Positions 40,473 through 51,557 of a stretch of 64,000 bases of DNA are shown here, one piece after another. Numbering within the stretch: position 1 is the first letter of the stretch; each line of letters begins with the position of its first letter. The notes under the pieces were generated by a model, which saw only the letters and a program-made list of their open reading frames with translations, was not told the origin of the DNA and did not search any database. Source of the DNA: Lentinula raphanica (Eukaryota > Basidiomycota > Agaricomycetes > Agaricales > Omphalotaceae); NCBI GenBank assembly GCA_027919835.1, contig JANVFP010000040.1, positions 186,001-250,000 of the forward strand, written 5' to 3'. Made by a program: the position numbers and the translations under genes.

Positions 40473-42675
40473 ATGTCCTTGGAACTGCAACCAAAACTCA
40501 GCCTTACCCTCAATGATCAAGACGTTTTGAACCGTCTCGGTTACAAAGAAGAATTCAAAAGAGACTTCTCTCGAATCCAGCTCTTCGGACTCTCGTTTAG
40601 CATTGTAGGCGTGGTTCAATCCATTGCGTAGGTCTAAGTCGCCTTCGATTACCTGCGAAGGCTTCACCATTTCATCGTAGGGCGGTCCTCTTGTACTCTA
40701 TACCCTATGGCGGTCCAGTGGGTATGGTATGGGGAGTGAGTCAGCTCGCTTTCCTTCCTCAGATTCGCAGATTGAATAACTCCATTACCAAGTGGTTCAC
40801 ATGCTGCTTTTTCCTCACTTTTGTGGGTATGGCAATGGCCGAGCTTGGTTCCGCTGCACCAACAGCAGGGGGTCTCTACTATTGGACCTTCAAGTTCTCC
40901 TCTCCATGTTATCGGAAACTGCTCTCATGGTTGATTGGATGTAGGACTACACTCGAACAGCTGGGTGATAATATTAACATCAAGCCCTTCTGAATAGATA
41001 TCAACACCGCCGCATATATCGCGGGACTCGCAAGTGTTGACTGGGGATGTGCCACGCAGCTTATGGCAGCTGTAACTATTGGGTCCAATGGGAGGTTTAC
41101 ACCGACCAACGCTCAGATCTAGTAAGTACTCTGGGCTCAACTCCCAGATGGGCGGTCTCCTCAATGTGAAATCTGTCAGTGGAGTATATTGCGCCCTTCT
41201 CATTCTACACGCTGTCTTGGCAAGTCTGGCGACAAAATTCATTGCAAGATTGCAATATTTCTATGTATTTCTCAACATTGCGTAAGATCGCTGCATGCTC
41301 TTCGCCCTAGATACTTCAGCTAATGTCTGATATACAAGCTTATTCTTGACTGTGATCATCGTTCTGCCCATCACCACTCCCACCGAGCTCAAGAACAAGG
41401 CGTCATATGCTTTCGGCCATTTTGAGAATGGTGCCTACCATTCAAATTCTGTTCTGTGGATTAGCATTCAAGTTCTTGTTCTCAGTGTCCGGGTGGAACA
41501 ACGGGTTCGCTTTCATACTGAGTTTCCTTGCTCCAGCATGGACAGTAGGTGAGTTTCCCGTGCACGACTTTCATAAATCAGAGTCTGGGTCTCATACTGA
41601 AGTCGTTAGGTGGATTTGATACCAGCGTACATATCAGCGAGGAGGCTAGGAATGCCTCAAGGGCAGTTCCATTTGCCATCATGTGTGCAACTGTTTTCAG
41701 TTCGTTACTTGGCTGGGGTGGGTGTTACAAGGATTCTGCTAATGTTTCTCTATACTGACAACTCGTGGGCTATGATAGTCATCAGCATCGTATTGGCATT
41801 TCACATTGGGAGCGACTTGGAAGCAGTGATCAATAATCCTATAGGCCAGCCCATGGCCACCGTAAGTCCTGATTCTCTATCCCCTGGACCGTAACGAAAC
41901 ACTTGACGCATGCAGATTTTCGCAAACTCTGTGGGCTCCAAGGGCACTGTCGTGATATGGGCTTTCATGGTCATCACTCTATTCATAACTGGAATGGATT
42001 ATGTGCGAAATTGTGCATCTTCAGTACCTCAAAATTCTCATCGTGGCTTTGCTACTAGCTCATCGCAGGATCAAGGCAAATCTTTGCGTTTTCAAGAGAC
42101 CGAGGATTACCGTTGTCGCGAATCTTGTATCGGATGAACAATCGAACGCAAACACCAGTGCACGCGGTGTTCTTCTGTGCAGGTCTTTCTTCGATCTTGG
42201 GCTTGATATCCTTCGCCGGACCAGTGGCCATCACGGCGGTTTTCACGATGTCGGTGGTTTGTCAATACATAGGCTTCACTGTGCCAATCATAGCTCGTTT
42301 CGTCGGCGGGTCTCGATTCGTACACGGGCCTTTCAATTTGGGATGTATGGTGAGCCACAGCTCTGTCTGAACTACTCAAGTATTGATGATGCTTCTTGCG
42401 TCTCTTAGAGTGGACCTGTGGCATGCCATATTGCGTCGGCATACATGATCTTCATGATTGTGGTTTTCCTCTTCCCCGCTTCACCTGAGCTTGCATCTCA
42501 GAGCATGAACTATACTGTGGTCGTTGTGGGGGGAACAGTCTTGCTCTCACTTGGCTATTACTTCTTCCCAGTGTACGGAGGCAAGCACTGGTTCACAGGA
42601 CCTGTGCATACTATTGTCGATGAGGGAGCAGCCAGCAGTGTTGGTGAAACTGGCAATTTTCTGGAGAAGTCATGA
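40473..42675 (+). CDS. amino acid/GABA permease (APC superfamily)
   Basis: Twelve exons from the ATG at 40473 to the TGA at 42673-42675: 40473-40627, 40681-40735, 40793-40940, 40998-41121, 41180-41281, 41339-41430, 41486-41548, 41610-41717, 41779-41861, 41916-42002, 42059-42349 and 42409-42675 (524 residues, in phase). About 12 transmembrane segments. Signatures of the fungal GABA/choline permease group: YGGPVGMVWG, MAELGSAAPTAGGLYYWT, VSGWNNGFAF, DTSVHISEEARNASRAVP and GSRQIFAFSRDRGLPLS. It imports GABA or other amino acids across the plasma membrane; substrate is inferred from the group only. The 303 bases between this gene and the DUF2235 gene upstream show no gene. It appears intact. Confidence 0.9.
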
Positions 42676-43117
42676 AATTATATCGATCCTGGATCTATGT
42701 ATGTCTACAGTTTTGATCGGCGTTGGAAAGGAATCTTTAGTGCGTACTTGTCATGGCACTCGAATTTCAGGCGTTGCTGAAACTTGAAATAGTATACATT
42801 CATACACTCAACTATTGACGCGGGATTGTGCTTATATCTTAACAGCAAAGATATCTCGAGACTTTGAACATTTTCATGGAGAGACCTGTTACCTCGAACT
42901 GAACACCCGCAACCGGAAGGTGGGCAACACAATGAATTAATAATCAACACACCCGTCATGATAACAATCTGTTCGCGACGAGGTGGGGGAAGGTCAGGGA
43001 TGGTCCTGGAAGGTCTGAGAAGGTGCAGTCAGATGGGATCGGTGAGAGTGGATCTTCTAAGCGCAATCATACATACATATGTATGTACTTACTAGGCGGA
43101 ATGGAGCTTATGGATGA
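42676..43117. other. intergenic, with an 18-bp palindrome
   Basis: No gene. A perfect 18-bp palindrome, TACATACATATGTATGTA, sits at 43070-43087, just upstream of the conserved element of the first tandem-array gene. Confidence 0.5.
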
Positions 43118-43140
43118 AGCTTTGGCCTCCTGCGAATCTG
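43118..43140 (+). promoter_or_regulatory. conserved upstream element, copy 1
   Basis: AGCTTTGGCCTCCTGCGAAT lies 108 bp before the start codon of the first array gene. Related copies precede the three other paralogs at 108-140 bp. Confidence 0.55.
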
Positions 43141-43225
43141 AATTTTGAAAACCCTTAAATTTCGTGACAATTATTCTACCTTCTTCTTTCTTCAACAACC
43201 ATTTCGAATCTCTGCTCTGCGAAAG

Positions 43226-43876
43226 ATGGCTCCTAGTCGATACCAAGTAGCCAAACAGGGCTGGGGTAGCCGACCTAACTTCCAGCATTCGCATGAGCTG
43301 AAAATGAGTAAGTGATATAAAGTTATCCCGACATAGCTCATCCGAGTCGTACTCTCGTCGACTACTAGTAGGTCTATTGCTAACTGACGGTTTCTTGTAG
43401 CGCCTGACGATATCGAAGAAGGGAACCACATTCTCGATGAATACGCGCGTCACGACAACGACGATTACTCTGAGTCACCGGTCGATGATAACAGCCATTC
43501 GGAACATGATTCCAGCTATACTTCAGATGACTCGCAGGAAGTTGAGCAACAAGGACATAGTTACACGTCTGATGAAGCTACGGAGCATCTTTCAAACCTG
43601 CGTCTCGAAGATGACTACCACTCAGACCAAAACGACTCTCAGCAAGAGGTTGAGGAATGCAGCGATGAAGGAAGTGCCACAGGATATGCGAGCCCTTACG
43701 AGTCTCACGAGGACGGGTCTTATTCGAGTAGCGGCTACTACTCTTCTGGTGAATCTGCAGCTGGAACTTACGACGATTCTGGCGAGGACGGAGATTATGG
43801 ATCCAATGAGGATTACGACGACGATGACTATGGAGATGATGACGGGTACTACGATGATTATGATGATGATGATTAG
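43226..43876 (+). CDS. tandem-array small protein, copy A (long acidic tail)
   Basis: Exon 1 is 43226-43307 (82 nt) and exon 2 is 43401-43876; 185 residues. Exon 1 encodes the family signature QGWGSRPNFQHSHELKM and exon 2 starts TPDDIEEGNHILDEY. Three paralogs follow in tandem with the same 82-nt first exon and the same phase-1 intron position. Unlike them, this copy continues into a highly acidic Ser/Asp/Glu/Tyr-rich tail of about 110 residues that ends in a run of Asp (GAT repeats). No signal peptide or membrane segment. I do not recognise the family. Antisense and +2 frames over the tail are low-complexity shadows. Confidence 0.78.
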
Positions 43877-44012
43877 CTCGTCCAAGACTGTTGATGGTTG
43901 GGCTTATGCGTACTATTGTCATAGAGGGAAGCTAGTTTTGGACCTTGGGATGGTCAAGATGTTCAAGTTAAACTTGACTCATTGCAGTGGTGCATAACGG
44001 TGGGATTAGTAC

Positions 44013-44039
44013 AGCTTTGGCCTCCTGTGAATGTGATGG
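44013..44039 (+). promoter_or_regulatory. conserved upstream element, copy 2
   Basis: AGCTTTGGCCTCCTGTGAAT followed by GTGATGG, 127 bp before the start of copy B. It is nearly identical to copy 4. Confidence 0.6.
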
Positions 44040-44139
44040 CCCTGTAAATCTCGATAATCGCAAGCTTGCCTCTCAATTTCTCTTTCTTTCTCAACAATCA
44101 CCTACATCTGATTCAACTTCAAACGCCTCTCAACTCGAA

Positions 44140-44456
44140 ATGTCCGGTAATCGATATCAAACTGTCAAAAATGGTTGGGGAAGTAGACCCAACTTTCAAC
44201 ATTCGCATGGGTTGAACATGAGTGAGTGTCGTCGAACGACCGATAAGCCATCGTCTAACTCATTATCCCTCTTCAATTCTTAGCTCCTGAGCATATCAGT
44301 GAAGGAAACGCTATCCTCGATGGATATATGCGTCACGACAATCACAGCAGTAATGCTAATACCAGCCACTCTCAGAACGCTGGAAAGGCCCAAGGAGGAA
44401 GCAGTGGAGGATCTGCGAAAAGCGGTACCAATGCTAAATCCGGGGGCAGGACTTAG
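44140..44456 (+). CDS. tandem-array small protein, copy B
   Basis: Exons 44140-44221 (82 nt) and 44284-44456; 84 residues. Signature NGWGSRPNFQHSHGLNM, then APEHISEGNAILDGYMRHD after the intron (first residue formed across the junction), ending in a Gly/Ser/Lys-rich tail (KAQGGSSGG). It is a paralog of copies A, C and D. An A-like acidic tail fragment survives 260 bp downstream in non-coding sequence, so this copy may once have been longer. Function is unknown. Confidence 0.75.
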
Positions 44457-44717
44457 GTGGACTATGGCGAGAATGGAGATCGACGAGAGATTGAAATTGT
44501 TGAGGCTAGAAAAGAAAATACCGGACGGTGATGATTTTGAAGACGCGTAGACGAGAATATGGAAGTGTTGGCTGAAATGTATGATATCTTTCTGTTTAGA
44601 CGTTGGCGATTATTTCAAGGCGTGGCGCTCTCAATCCAGACGCGTCTCTCAAGGTCGTAGCAACGATATTCTTGCGGTAATTGATTTCGAGTCTGACTTG
44701 GGAGACTAGACGACGTA

Positions 44718-44776
44718 TAGACGACGATGACTATGAGGATGATGACGGGTACAATGATTATGATGATGATCATTAG
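44718..44776 (+). pseudogene. relic of an acidic-tail coding end like copy A
   Basis: ACGACGATGACTATGAGGAT and what follows up to the TAG at 44774-44776 match the last 60 coding bases of copy A (43817-43876) with a few changes and a shorter GAT run. The similarity continues into the flank (AACTTGACTC, then the upstream element). There is no start or exon 1 attached, so it is a decayed fragment. Confidence 0.7.
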
Positions 44777-44902
44777 CCTGGCCATAGTTGTCTACAGTCA
44801 GAGCTGTGTATACTTCCCGTTACCATTAAGGGAGTAGCAGGGAGTAGCTAGCTTCTATAAAGCTTTACAAACTTGACTCAACTTGACTACTGCGGGAGTT
44901 GC

Positions 44903-44929
44903 AGCTTTGGCTTCCTGAGAATTCACTGG
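44903..44929 (+). promoter_or_regulatory. conserved upstream element, copy 3
   Basis: AGCTTTGGCTTCCTGAGAAT, 118 bp before the start of copy C. It is the most diverged copy. Confidence 0.5.
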
Positions 44930-45020
44930 CCCCTATATTTCGAGAATCGCGCTCCGACTTTTCTTCTTCAATTACTCTCATCACCTCTGATTCAATTTTT
45001 GAACGTCTTTCCAAATCGAT

Positions 45021-45364
45021 ATGGCTCGTAGTAAGAATCAAGTCATTAAAGAAGGCTGGGGAAGCAGACCTAACTTTCAGCATTCGCATGGGTTGAAAAT
45101 GAGTGAGCATGTTCCCACTGCATCACTTGTTCCCGTCGTTGGTCGTTAGATGAGATTTACCGAACGGTTTCTGATTCTTCACCAATTTCCGTAGCTCCTG
45201 AGGATATTGAGGAAGGAAACCTTATTCTCGACGCGTATATGCGTCAAGATGACTACAACGATGATTCCAATGCCAGCCACTCTCAGAAATCTGGAAAGGC
45301 CCAGGGAGGAAGTGGAGGAGCTGCGAAAACCGCCAATACTAGCAAATCCGGAGCTAGGAACTAG
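45021..45364 (+). CDS. tandem-array small protein, copy C
   Basis: Exons 45021-45102 (82 nt) and 45195-45364; 83 residues. Signature EGWGSRPNFQHSHGLKM, then APEDIEEGNLILDAYMRQDD after the intron and a Gly/Ala/Ser/Lys tail (KAQGGSGGAAKT). The 3' flank (TGGACAATGGCGAGA) resembles that of copy B, showing that whole units were duplicated. Function is unknown. Confidence 0.75.
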
Positions 45365-45596
45365 ATGGACAATGGCGAGACCGGAGAATGGAGAGAAATT
45401 GGAAGAGACTGACGAAGCTTGAAAGACAAATACTGGACGTGATGAAGACGCGTAGACGATAAAGCATTGGCTAATTGGTGTATGATGAATTTTTGCTCTT
45501 GTGTTGGAGATGGTTCCAAGGCACGGCGTTCCCAAGCTTATTCAGAATCGTCTTTAATCTTGAATGTATCAATTCCGTAGTGGAATCGCAAATTGC

Positions 45597-45623
45597 AGCT
45601 TTGGCCTCCTGTGAATGTGATGG
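45597..45623 (+). promoter_or_regulatory. conserved upstream element, copy 4
   Basis: AGCTTTGGCCTCCTGTGAAT followed by GTGATGG, 140 bp before the start of copy D. Confidence 0.6.
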
Positions 45624-45736
45624 ACTCCAAAGTTTCAAGAAATCGCTCAAAGTCGCTCGAGCGGCCTCGCTTAATTTTCTTTCTTGATAACTCTCACTCA
45701 CTTTTACACCGACTCTAAACATCTATTGAACTAGAA

Positions 45737-46063
45737 ATGACTCCCAGTCGAGCCCAAGTCGCCAGACAAGGCTGGGGAAACAGACTCAACTTTCAGCTTT
45801 CGCATGGGTTAAGAATGAGTGAGCTGTTCAACCCATCGTCGAAGACACATCTTCTAACGCCTTGTTCCTTCTCGATTCTGCTCTTCGTAGCTCCTGATGA
45901 CATTGAGGAAGGAAACCTCATCCTCGATGGATATATACGCTACGGCGTCTACAACGCTGATTCCAATGCCAACGACTCTCAGAATGGTGGAAAGGCCCAA
46001 GGAGGAAGCGGAGGATCTACTACAAAAAGCGGTGCTTCTGGTAAATCCGGAGGTAGAAGCTAG
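45737..46063 (+). CDS. tandem-array small protein, copy D
   Basis: Exons 45737-45818 (82 nt) and 45891-46063; 84 residues. Signature QGWGNRLNFQLSHGLRM, then APDDIEEGNLILDGYIRYG after the intron and a Gly/Ser/Lys tail (KAQGGSGGSTTKSG). The intron is short enough to be read through by an ORF scan, but its GTGAGC donor and TTCGTAG acceptor align with the other copies. It is the most diverged signature. Function is unknown. Confidence 0.75.
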   Translation: MTPSRAQVARQGWGNRLNFQLSHGLRMSELFNPSSKTHLLTPCSFSILLFVAPDDIEEGNLILDGYIRYGVYNADSNANDSQNGGKAQGGSGGSTTKSGASGKSGGRS

Positions 46064-46548
46064 ACGAGACTGAAAAATGGCGAGACGTCGACATATAAGG
46101 CATGGTGATGATTATTAGACGCATCGACGACGAGGTGCAGGAGGATGCCAGAGGTGATGGCGAATTGTATTGATCAACATCTGTCTAGACGTCGTCAATT
46201 CTATCAGGCAGGGTGCTGTTTATCTTCCTCATGATCAGACCAGGTCGTCTCTCATCTTAAGCATCCGAAACACGATGAATTATATGTCACGGAGATTAAA
46301 CAACAGCGAACTAGTAAAACTCTACTACGGAACAGAATCAAGCTGAAAGAAACAGATTAGTGACTACTGATAAATGCTACAAATCATTAATGCAAGGAGT
46401 GTGGGTTTGTGCCTCGCCCAGCGAGGCGGGTTAACAGGCAATTCCTGTATGAAGTATTCGAGTTGCAGCTTATTTGGCAGCTGCGCGCTTCGACTGTCTA
46501 GCAGACATAGGAGGATTGGACTTGTAACAACACTGAAGAAACACTCAG
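46064..46548. other. intergenic, convergent 3' flanks
   Basis: The first 150 bases resemble the 3' flanks of array copies B and C. The remainder shows no gene. Confidence 0.5.
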
Positions 46549-47662
46549 TCAGTAACTTGACGGATCAAACGCGAGATTGTGTGCAATAACCTTTGTCGCC
46601 TTCGCTCGAGGGCTCGTCTGCTGCTCTATTTTCGCCAAGAAAGCCGCATCACCCTCGGCTGCTAGAGTCTTCAGATCAAGGACTGGGCGAACGACCGGAG
46701 TGAGGTTGGCCACCATCCCTTTCTTCGAACGATTCTGGCGATACTCCTGAAGAGCAGTGCACAGCCGAAGATGGATCGCGAAATCCTTGCGGTTTCTGAC
46801 CCCTTTGCAAGACCGACAGACAGCATTGTCTGCGCGAAGATGTTGGTCGTGAATGTGGATCGCCATACTTTGAGGGTCCCGGCCGTCCAGCCACATACCA
46901 CAGTTGCAACGAACAGCCCCAGTGCTTTTGTGGCAAGTAGCGATATGGGTGATCAAGGACGAGAGCTGCATGGGCACTCGCTCCCCGCATCCGGCGACGT
47001 GACAAAAGTCCAGGCCGACTGTGTGGTAAGTGATTGGGTCCATGCCCAGATGGGATGGTGGAATATCAGGGTAGAGTAGTTGAGCGACTTTGAAAGACGA
47101 TTCTGTGTGCGAGGAGTCCAACGAACGGCCTTCTCTGAATGAAGACACTTGGGCGGGGTGGGTGCCAGCGGCGTAGTAGGAGAGCGCAGACGGGTTAGCG
47201 TTGCCAGATTGGGTATAAGAGAACGAGAAACCATTAGAAGAGACGGTCACTTCAGGATACATCACTGGACTCCTGGGGAATTCGGGGATCTTGTAAACCG
47301 AAGGTAGCTTGGGCTGCTCGTCACGGATGGCTTCCTCGATCCGCGTTTGGATCTGATTGACCGCATCGGATATATCGTAATTTTGAGCAACGTTATAGGT
47401 TTGAGGATAAGAAAAATCGAAATGAGTGAACTCTTGGATGAATGCGTTAACGTCTTCGTGTGAAAGGCCCTCGATGGGCTTGAATGTCTCGTCCGGCGAA
47501 GGCAATCTGGGAGTGACCCTGTCAACTGCACTGTAAAAAGCTGCGCGCACTGCGGCCCTACAAGTAAAAGAAAAAGATCAGTTCGAGTCGTGAGTGGCTG
47601 GCTGGAGAAAAAAATACACACTGCGTCAATGGGGTGCAGTCTTCATAGCTTTGGTATTCCAT
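46549..47662 (-). CDS. hypothetical protein with a three-part Cys/His finger module (paralog)
   Basis: Exon 1 is 47662-47622 and exon 2 is 47557-46549, joined in phase (349 residues); the ATG at 47662 adds 13 residues before a GTGTGT donor. The middle-to-C-terminal part holds CHVAGC with HIATCH (CX4C, HX4H), CNC with HIHDQH (CXC, HX4H) and CRSC with HLRLC (CX2C, HX3C), exactly the spacing seen at 36212-37170. The N-terminal half is polar with no known domain, and the C-terminus is basic then helical (RQNRSKKGMVANL). Probable zinc-binding protein; family and ligand unknown. Confidence 0.8.
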
Positions 47663-49324
47663 TGCGAGTCGGTTGAAGGTAAAAGAATAGATGATAGAGA
47701 GTGTGCGAGAGAAGACTTGGAAAACTAGTTCAACTAGAAGAGCGCAAAGAAAAGGATGAGAATGATTAGCACCTCATCGAGGACCTGATATTTATACGAC
47801 CGTCCCTGTGCCCACAATGGAGAGCTTAGAGGCGGCAAATGTCCAAAGAGGACCGTTAAGCGACTCTGGATTACCCTTTCCGGTTGTTTTGCCACAATCA
47901 ACACAATGAGTTGTGGTTTCGTCTTTGAATGTGGCTTTCATATTCTGGATGGCCCAAGTACACAATGGCTTTTTTTGGCCCGGGAATGTCCATTACCAGA
48001 GAAGTTAGCTTTTTGGCCTGCTAGCTTGGATATCTTGATGAAGTCGACCAGTCTCGTCGAGCATGCGCACATCTCATCTTCAGTATTAACAGTGAGTACG
48101 CTGGCATTAGTAGAACTGACCAGGCTCTCGAAAAAGCTTTAGCCTAGGAATTATGGAAAACTACTTACTGATTGATCACAAGTCGCCGATTTGAGCTGGA
48201 ACTGGTCATCACGAGCCATGCAACGCTAAGGGACATCTGAGACTGCAGACTGTTAAAGCGTCATGATCATGAGTTCAAAAACGACAGAAAAGAATTCGGT
48301 TCATTCGCATTTCGAGCACTGAGTATGAGTCTATCAAACCTTGAAGGCAGCTGAGCTCTCAGCCTGAGAAAAGTAAATGCAACGATTATCATGGCCGGTG
48401 GTTTGACTGAGAGCAACTCTAATCTGCGAAGCTCCAAGCCTCGCAGCTGATTATGCTCCCGCGATTGAAGGTGACTGAATCTTTGGAGTAGTTCAACGTC
48501 CTGAGTGACGTTCAGGGAATAACAGGGAACATCGTATTGACGTGTGAAAACTGAAATGGCTCGCCGCTCCGCTGAGAGTCCGTCGCCGAAGTCCGGCTTT
48601 GGTCGGGGTTCAGATTTATTTCATCTCCGAGCCCTCAAGCTGCAAGGCTCGCCGCTCAGTCTTTCTCAGCAATCCTGTGCTTTGAATGACGAATATTCGC
48701 AAGTTCCACTCCACCAGAAAACATTAGAAAATCCAATGAAAAGCCATGAAAAGAGTTCGCGCAGCGGCAGCATAGTTCAAGTTCGAAAACCATTAGATTT
48801 GATCCCAAAATTATTTTTCTCTTCGTTATGTAGTAGGGTGAATATAGTACAACAAGCTTCCTAACGATAGGTATGAAATCAATGAGGGTATATAAGGAAA
48901 AACAAGAGATGGAACAAAGGATAAATAGGCAAGAAATCAATTTCGGGGAGGCCAGGGTCTATACGACGAAGTTGAACGCAGATGAGAAAGGAGAAACGGT
49001 TGATATGTTGTTGTTGTTGTTGTTGTTGTTGTACACACACAAGAAAGTACACTGTCATGAGATCGTAAAAAGATAGAAAAAGCAGAGCAACAGAAAAAAT
49101 CATGAAAACAAACGATTCAAATGCGATCCTGATAACGATACGACAAGCAAGATAGAATGAAAATGAGATAGAAGAAAACGATGCAGGAAAAAAAGATAAT
49201 CGACTTCCCCAGAACGAAAAAAAACAGCACACATAAATAGATGCATAACTTTTGGTCATATAGCCCGCGGTTGCGAGTCAGTGGCATCACATAAATCAAT
49301 GGGTGATGTGAAGTTCATAGCCTG
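47663..49324. other. 1.7-kb region without a supported gene
   Basis: Holds the promoter of the finger-protein gene and the 3' flank of the receptor-like gene. Frames at 48544-48864 and 48879-49259 are AT-rich and lack motifs. A GTT microsatellite lies at 49007-49032. Confidence 0.5.
49007..49032. repeat. (GTT)n microsatellite
   Basis: More than eight perfect GTT units. Confidence 0.9.
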
Positions 49325-51557
49325 TCAAGAACGTCTGAAGGTGAGACAAACCCTGAATCTATCAAACCAAAGCACTCTACGCACATAAGGATGAACGACA
49401 CCAGTCGAATGCGACCCAGATGGGTCCTCCACGAGCAACTGACGACTAATCTGAGCTCGCGACATCTGCGGCACAACAATGACGGCGGCGTTAATATCCT
49501 TTCCAGACTCTGGTCGAGATCCAATTTTGTTTATTCCTGGCCGGAGATTCCCAATGCTTATTTGCTCTTCAATCTCACGTCGACGACTCCCATGCCGAGG
49601 CTGATGGTGGCGCGTTCGATGGTGGACCACCGGTCTCGTCCTGTGTCTGTGTCTGTGATCTTCATCTGACAAACTTGCGGCGTCGTCATCAACGGTCGCA
49701 GGCCAATTTGTTGCCCCTTGCATGGGGGAGTCGATGTAATTGCTTTCAGGGTCAGACTCGTACTGTGGGGTTGCTTCCCCTTCATATTCCGAGTCTGGTA
49801 GGTAACTCTCAAGCGTGTTTTCCGCTGGTGTTTCGAGGTGCACAAAGGCTTCGGTAGGAAGTGGTGTGGCAGGTTTAGGTGGCGGTGGATTATGTTCACG
49901 GTGATAATCAGGCAATGAAGGTGCACGAGTCGTCTTGTCCACAGTCGGCGTGGATGATATCTTGACACGGTAGCCACTTTCTCGAGTGATCGAGCGCGGG
50001 AAGAAAATCTGGGCCATTTATGGTGAGATGCGAGAACAGATTGAGATGAAAGCTCATTCAAGCTCACAAACAATGTTATAGCTGACGATACAAAGCAACC
50101 GATCCCACCCAGCATGGCGAGTAGATCTGACGGACACAAATTAGCCAGGGAAAGCAGGGAAATTCGACTAGAAATTCACCCGAGGCAGCCCTAGTGAAAT
50201 TCGGCGTAAGTCAAGGGAACCAGGTAACGAAGGAAAATTTCTTGAAGGCGTACTGTTTCGCCAGAATAACATGAGCACCTTGAACGGCGTCCAGCGCTAA
50301 GATGAGGAGCGGGAAATGAAACATGAAGCGGAATATTATTCGTGTGATCTTGATAGGTTAGCATTGACTTTGGGCCCTGGGGTATAATAATAGATTCCTT
50401 GCAAGACTCACGTTCAGTTGATAAAAGATGGTCAGCCGTACGACGACTTCGGCTTCCGCGCCCTCCAATTTGACTCGGCGGATGAATCCGGGAAAGCGAA
50501 TCAGAACATAGATGAAGCAAAGGGTAGTTGCAAGGCCGGCAGCAGAACCGGCGATGAAAATCCAAGCAAAGCACTGAAATAGACGGAATGAGGTAACGAA
50601 TTCGGTAGGATGGAACAAACCAACTAGGTCGAGGTTAGCTCTTTTGATGATTACAGTCAGAGGCATCCCCAAAACCGCAACAACACTTCCTGAGAATGAT
50701 AATCTAACCTTAATGCTGTTTTATTACGGAAACAAGGCAATGCTCACCAAGATACCAGACACGAAATTCCCAGCTCTTGAACCAATCGCGTTTCTGTGGT
50801 CCTTGATGTAATAAAAACAGCCAGAACGTCAGTTCTGTTGAAAGATCGGCGATCAGGTTATACGCTGGCAGTTGATGACAGAATGTGAGGCCAACCTTCA
50901 AGATGGGTCACTCTACATTTCATTGAAACAGCATGAGATGCTGTCGTAACTGATTCGGTCAGATACTCACAGCTCGAGCGCCCAAGCTGATGCTAGGACG
51001 AAGAACAGCGGGAGAACTCTTTTCATTGCTGTATGAGTCCAAGAAGAGAATGGAAGGGCTAGGACTGAGAAGGTATGAGCCTAATGCAAGAATATACCAA
51101 TGCCAGATTACGCACTCGTTCCATCAGGCAACACCAAGTAACCTAGTAAAACCAGGAATGGTCGGGAAGTGCGACGACTGAGGAAATGATGTTACAGCAA
51201 ACCTTGCTCATAAGTCAGGACTGTCATTGTGAGGGAATACACCATGAGCAATGGTACCGTCGCCAGATATGAATAGCTAAGACCATGGAGTTCGTTAGCC
51301 AAGTCAAAACACATTAGAGACAAGGTGGCGCACGTCATGATTCTCTTGAATGCGCCTGGCTGCCTACCCGATCCCCATTTCACGCATTGGAATTTGTCAT
51401 AGCTGTACAGATGTGCGACCAAGAAGCTTTCGAACTGTACGGCGATCCAATTTGGCAGTTGTTGTAAACGGTGAGGTCGATAGGGAGGTTGTCAAGGACT
51501 TACAAGGCATGCTAGAATAGACCATAGAAGATAAGTTGAAGGAGAGAAACCACTCAT
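49325..51557 (-). CDS. seven-transmembrane receptor-like protein (fungal GPCR-like), 10 exons
   Basis: Exons 51557-51504, 51434-51203, 51142-51112, 51028-50971, 50895-50748, 50689-50412, 50348-50254, 50190-50180, 50126-50068 and 50008-49325 join in phase (549 residues). Hydrophobic segments include SYSYLATVPLLMVYSLTMTV, STELTFWLFLL, GSVVAVLGMPLTVIII-like (exon 6 start), WIFIAGSAAGLATTLCFIYV, FHFPLLILALDAV and LLAMLGGIGCFVSSAITLF. A conserved cytoplasmic loop reads RFPGFIRRVKLEGAEAEVVV, and the last helix is followed by FFPRSI and a 220-residue His/Arg-rich cytoplasmic tail. This layout fits a basidiomycete GPCR-like family resembling nutrient receptors; the ligand is unknown. The exon just before the last helix is 11 nt (GGCTGCCTCGG). 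Exons 3 and 4 are the least certain. Confidence 0.75.

Noticed and set aside
43437..43997. 186-codon + frame and its antisense counterparts over the first array gene
   Set aside because: Out-of-frame shadow of the GAT-rich acidic tail; the array-consistent frame with the 82-nt first exon is supported instead.
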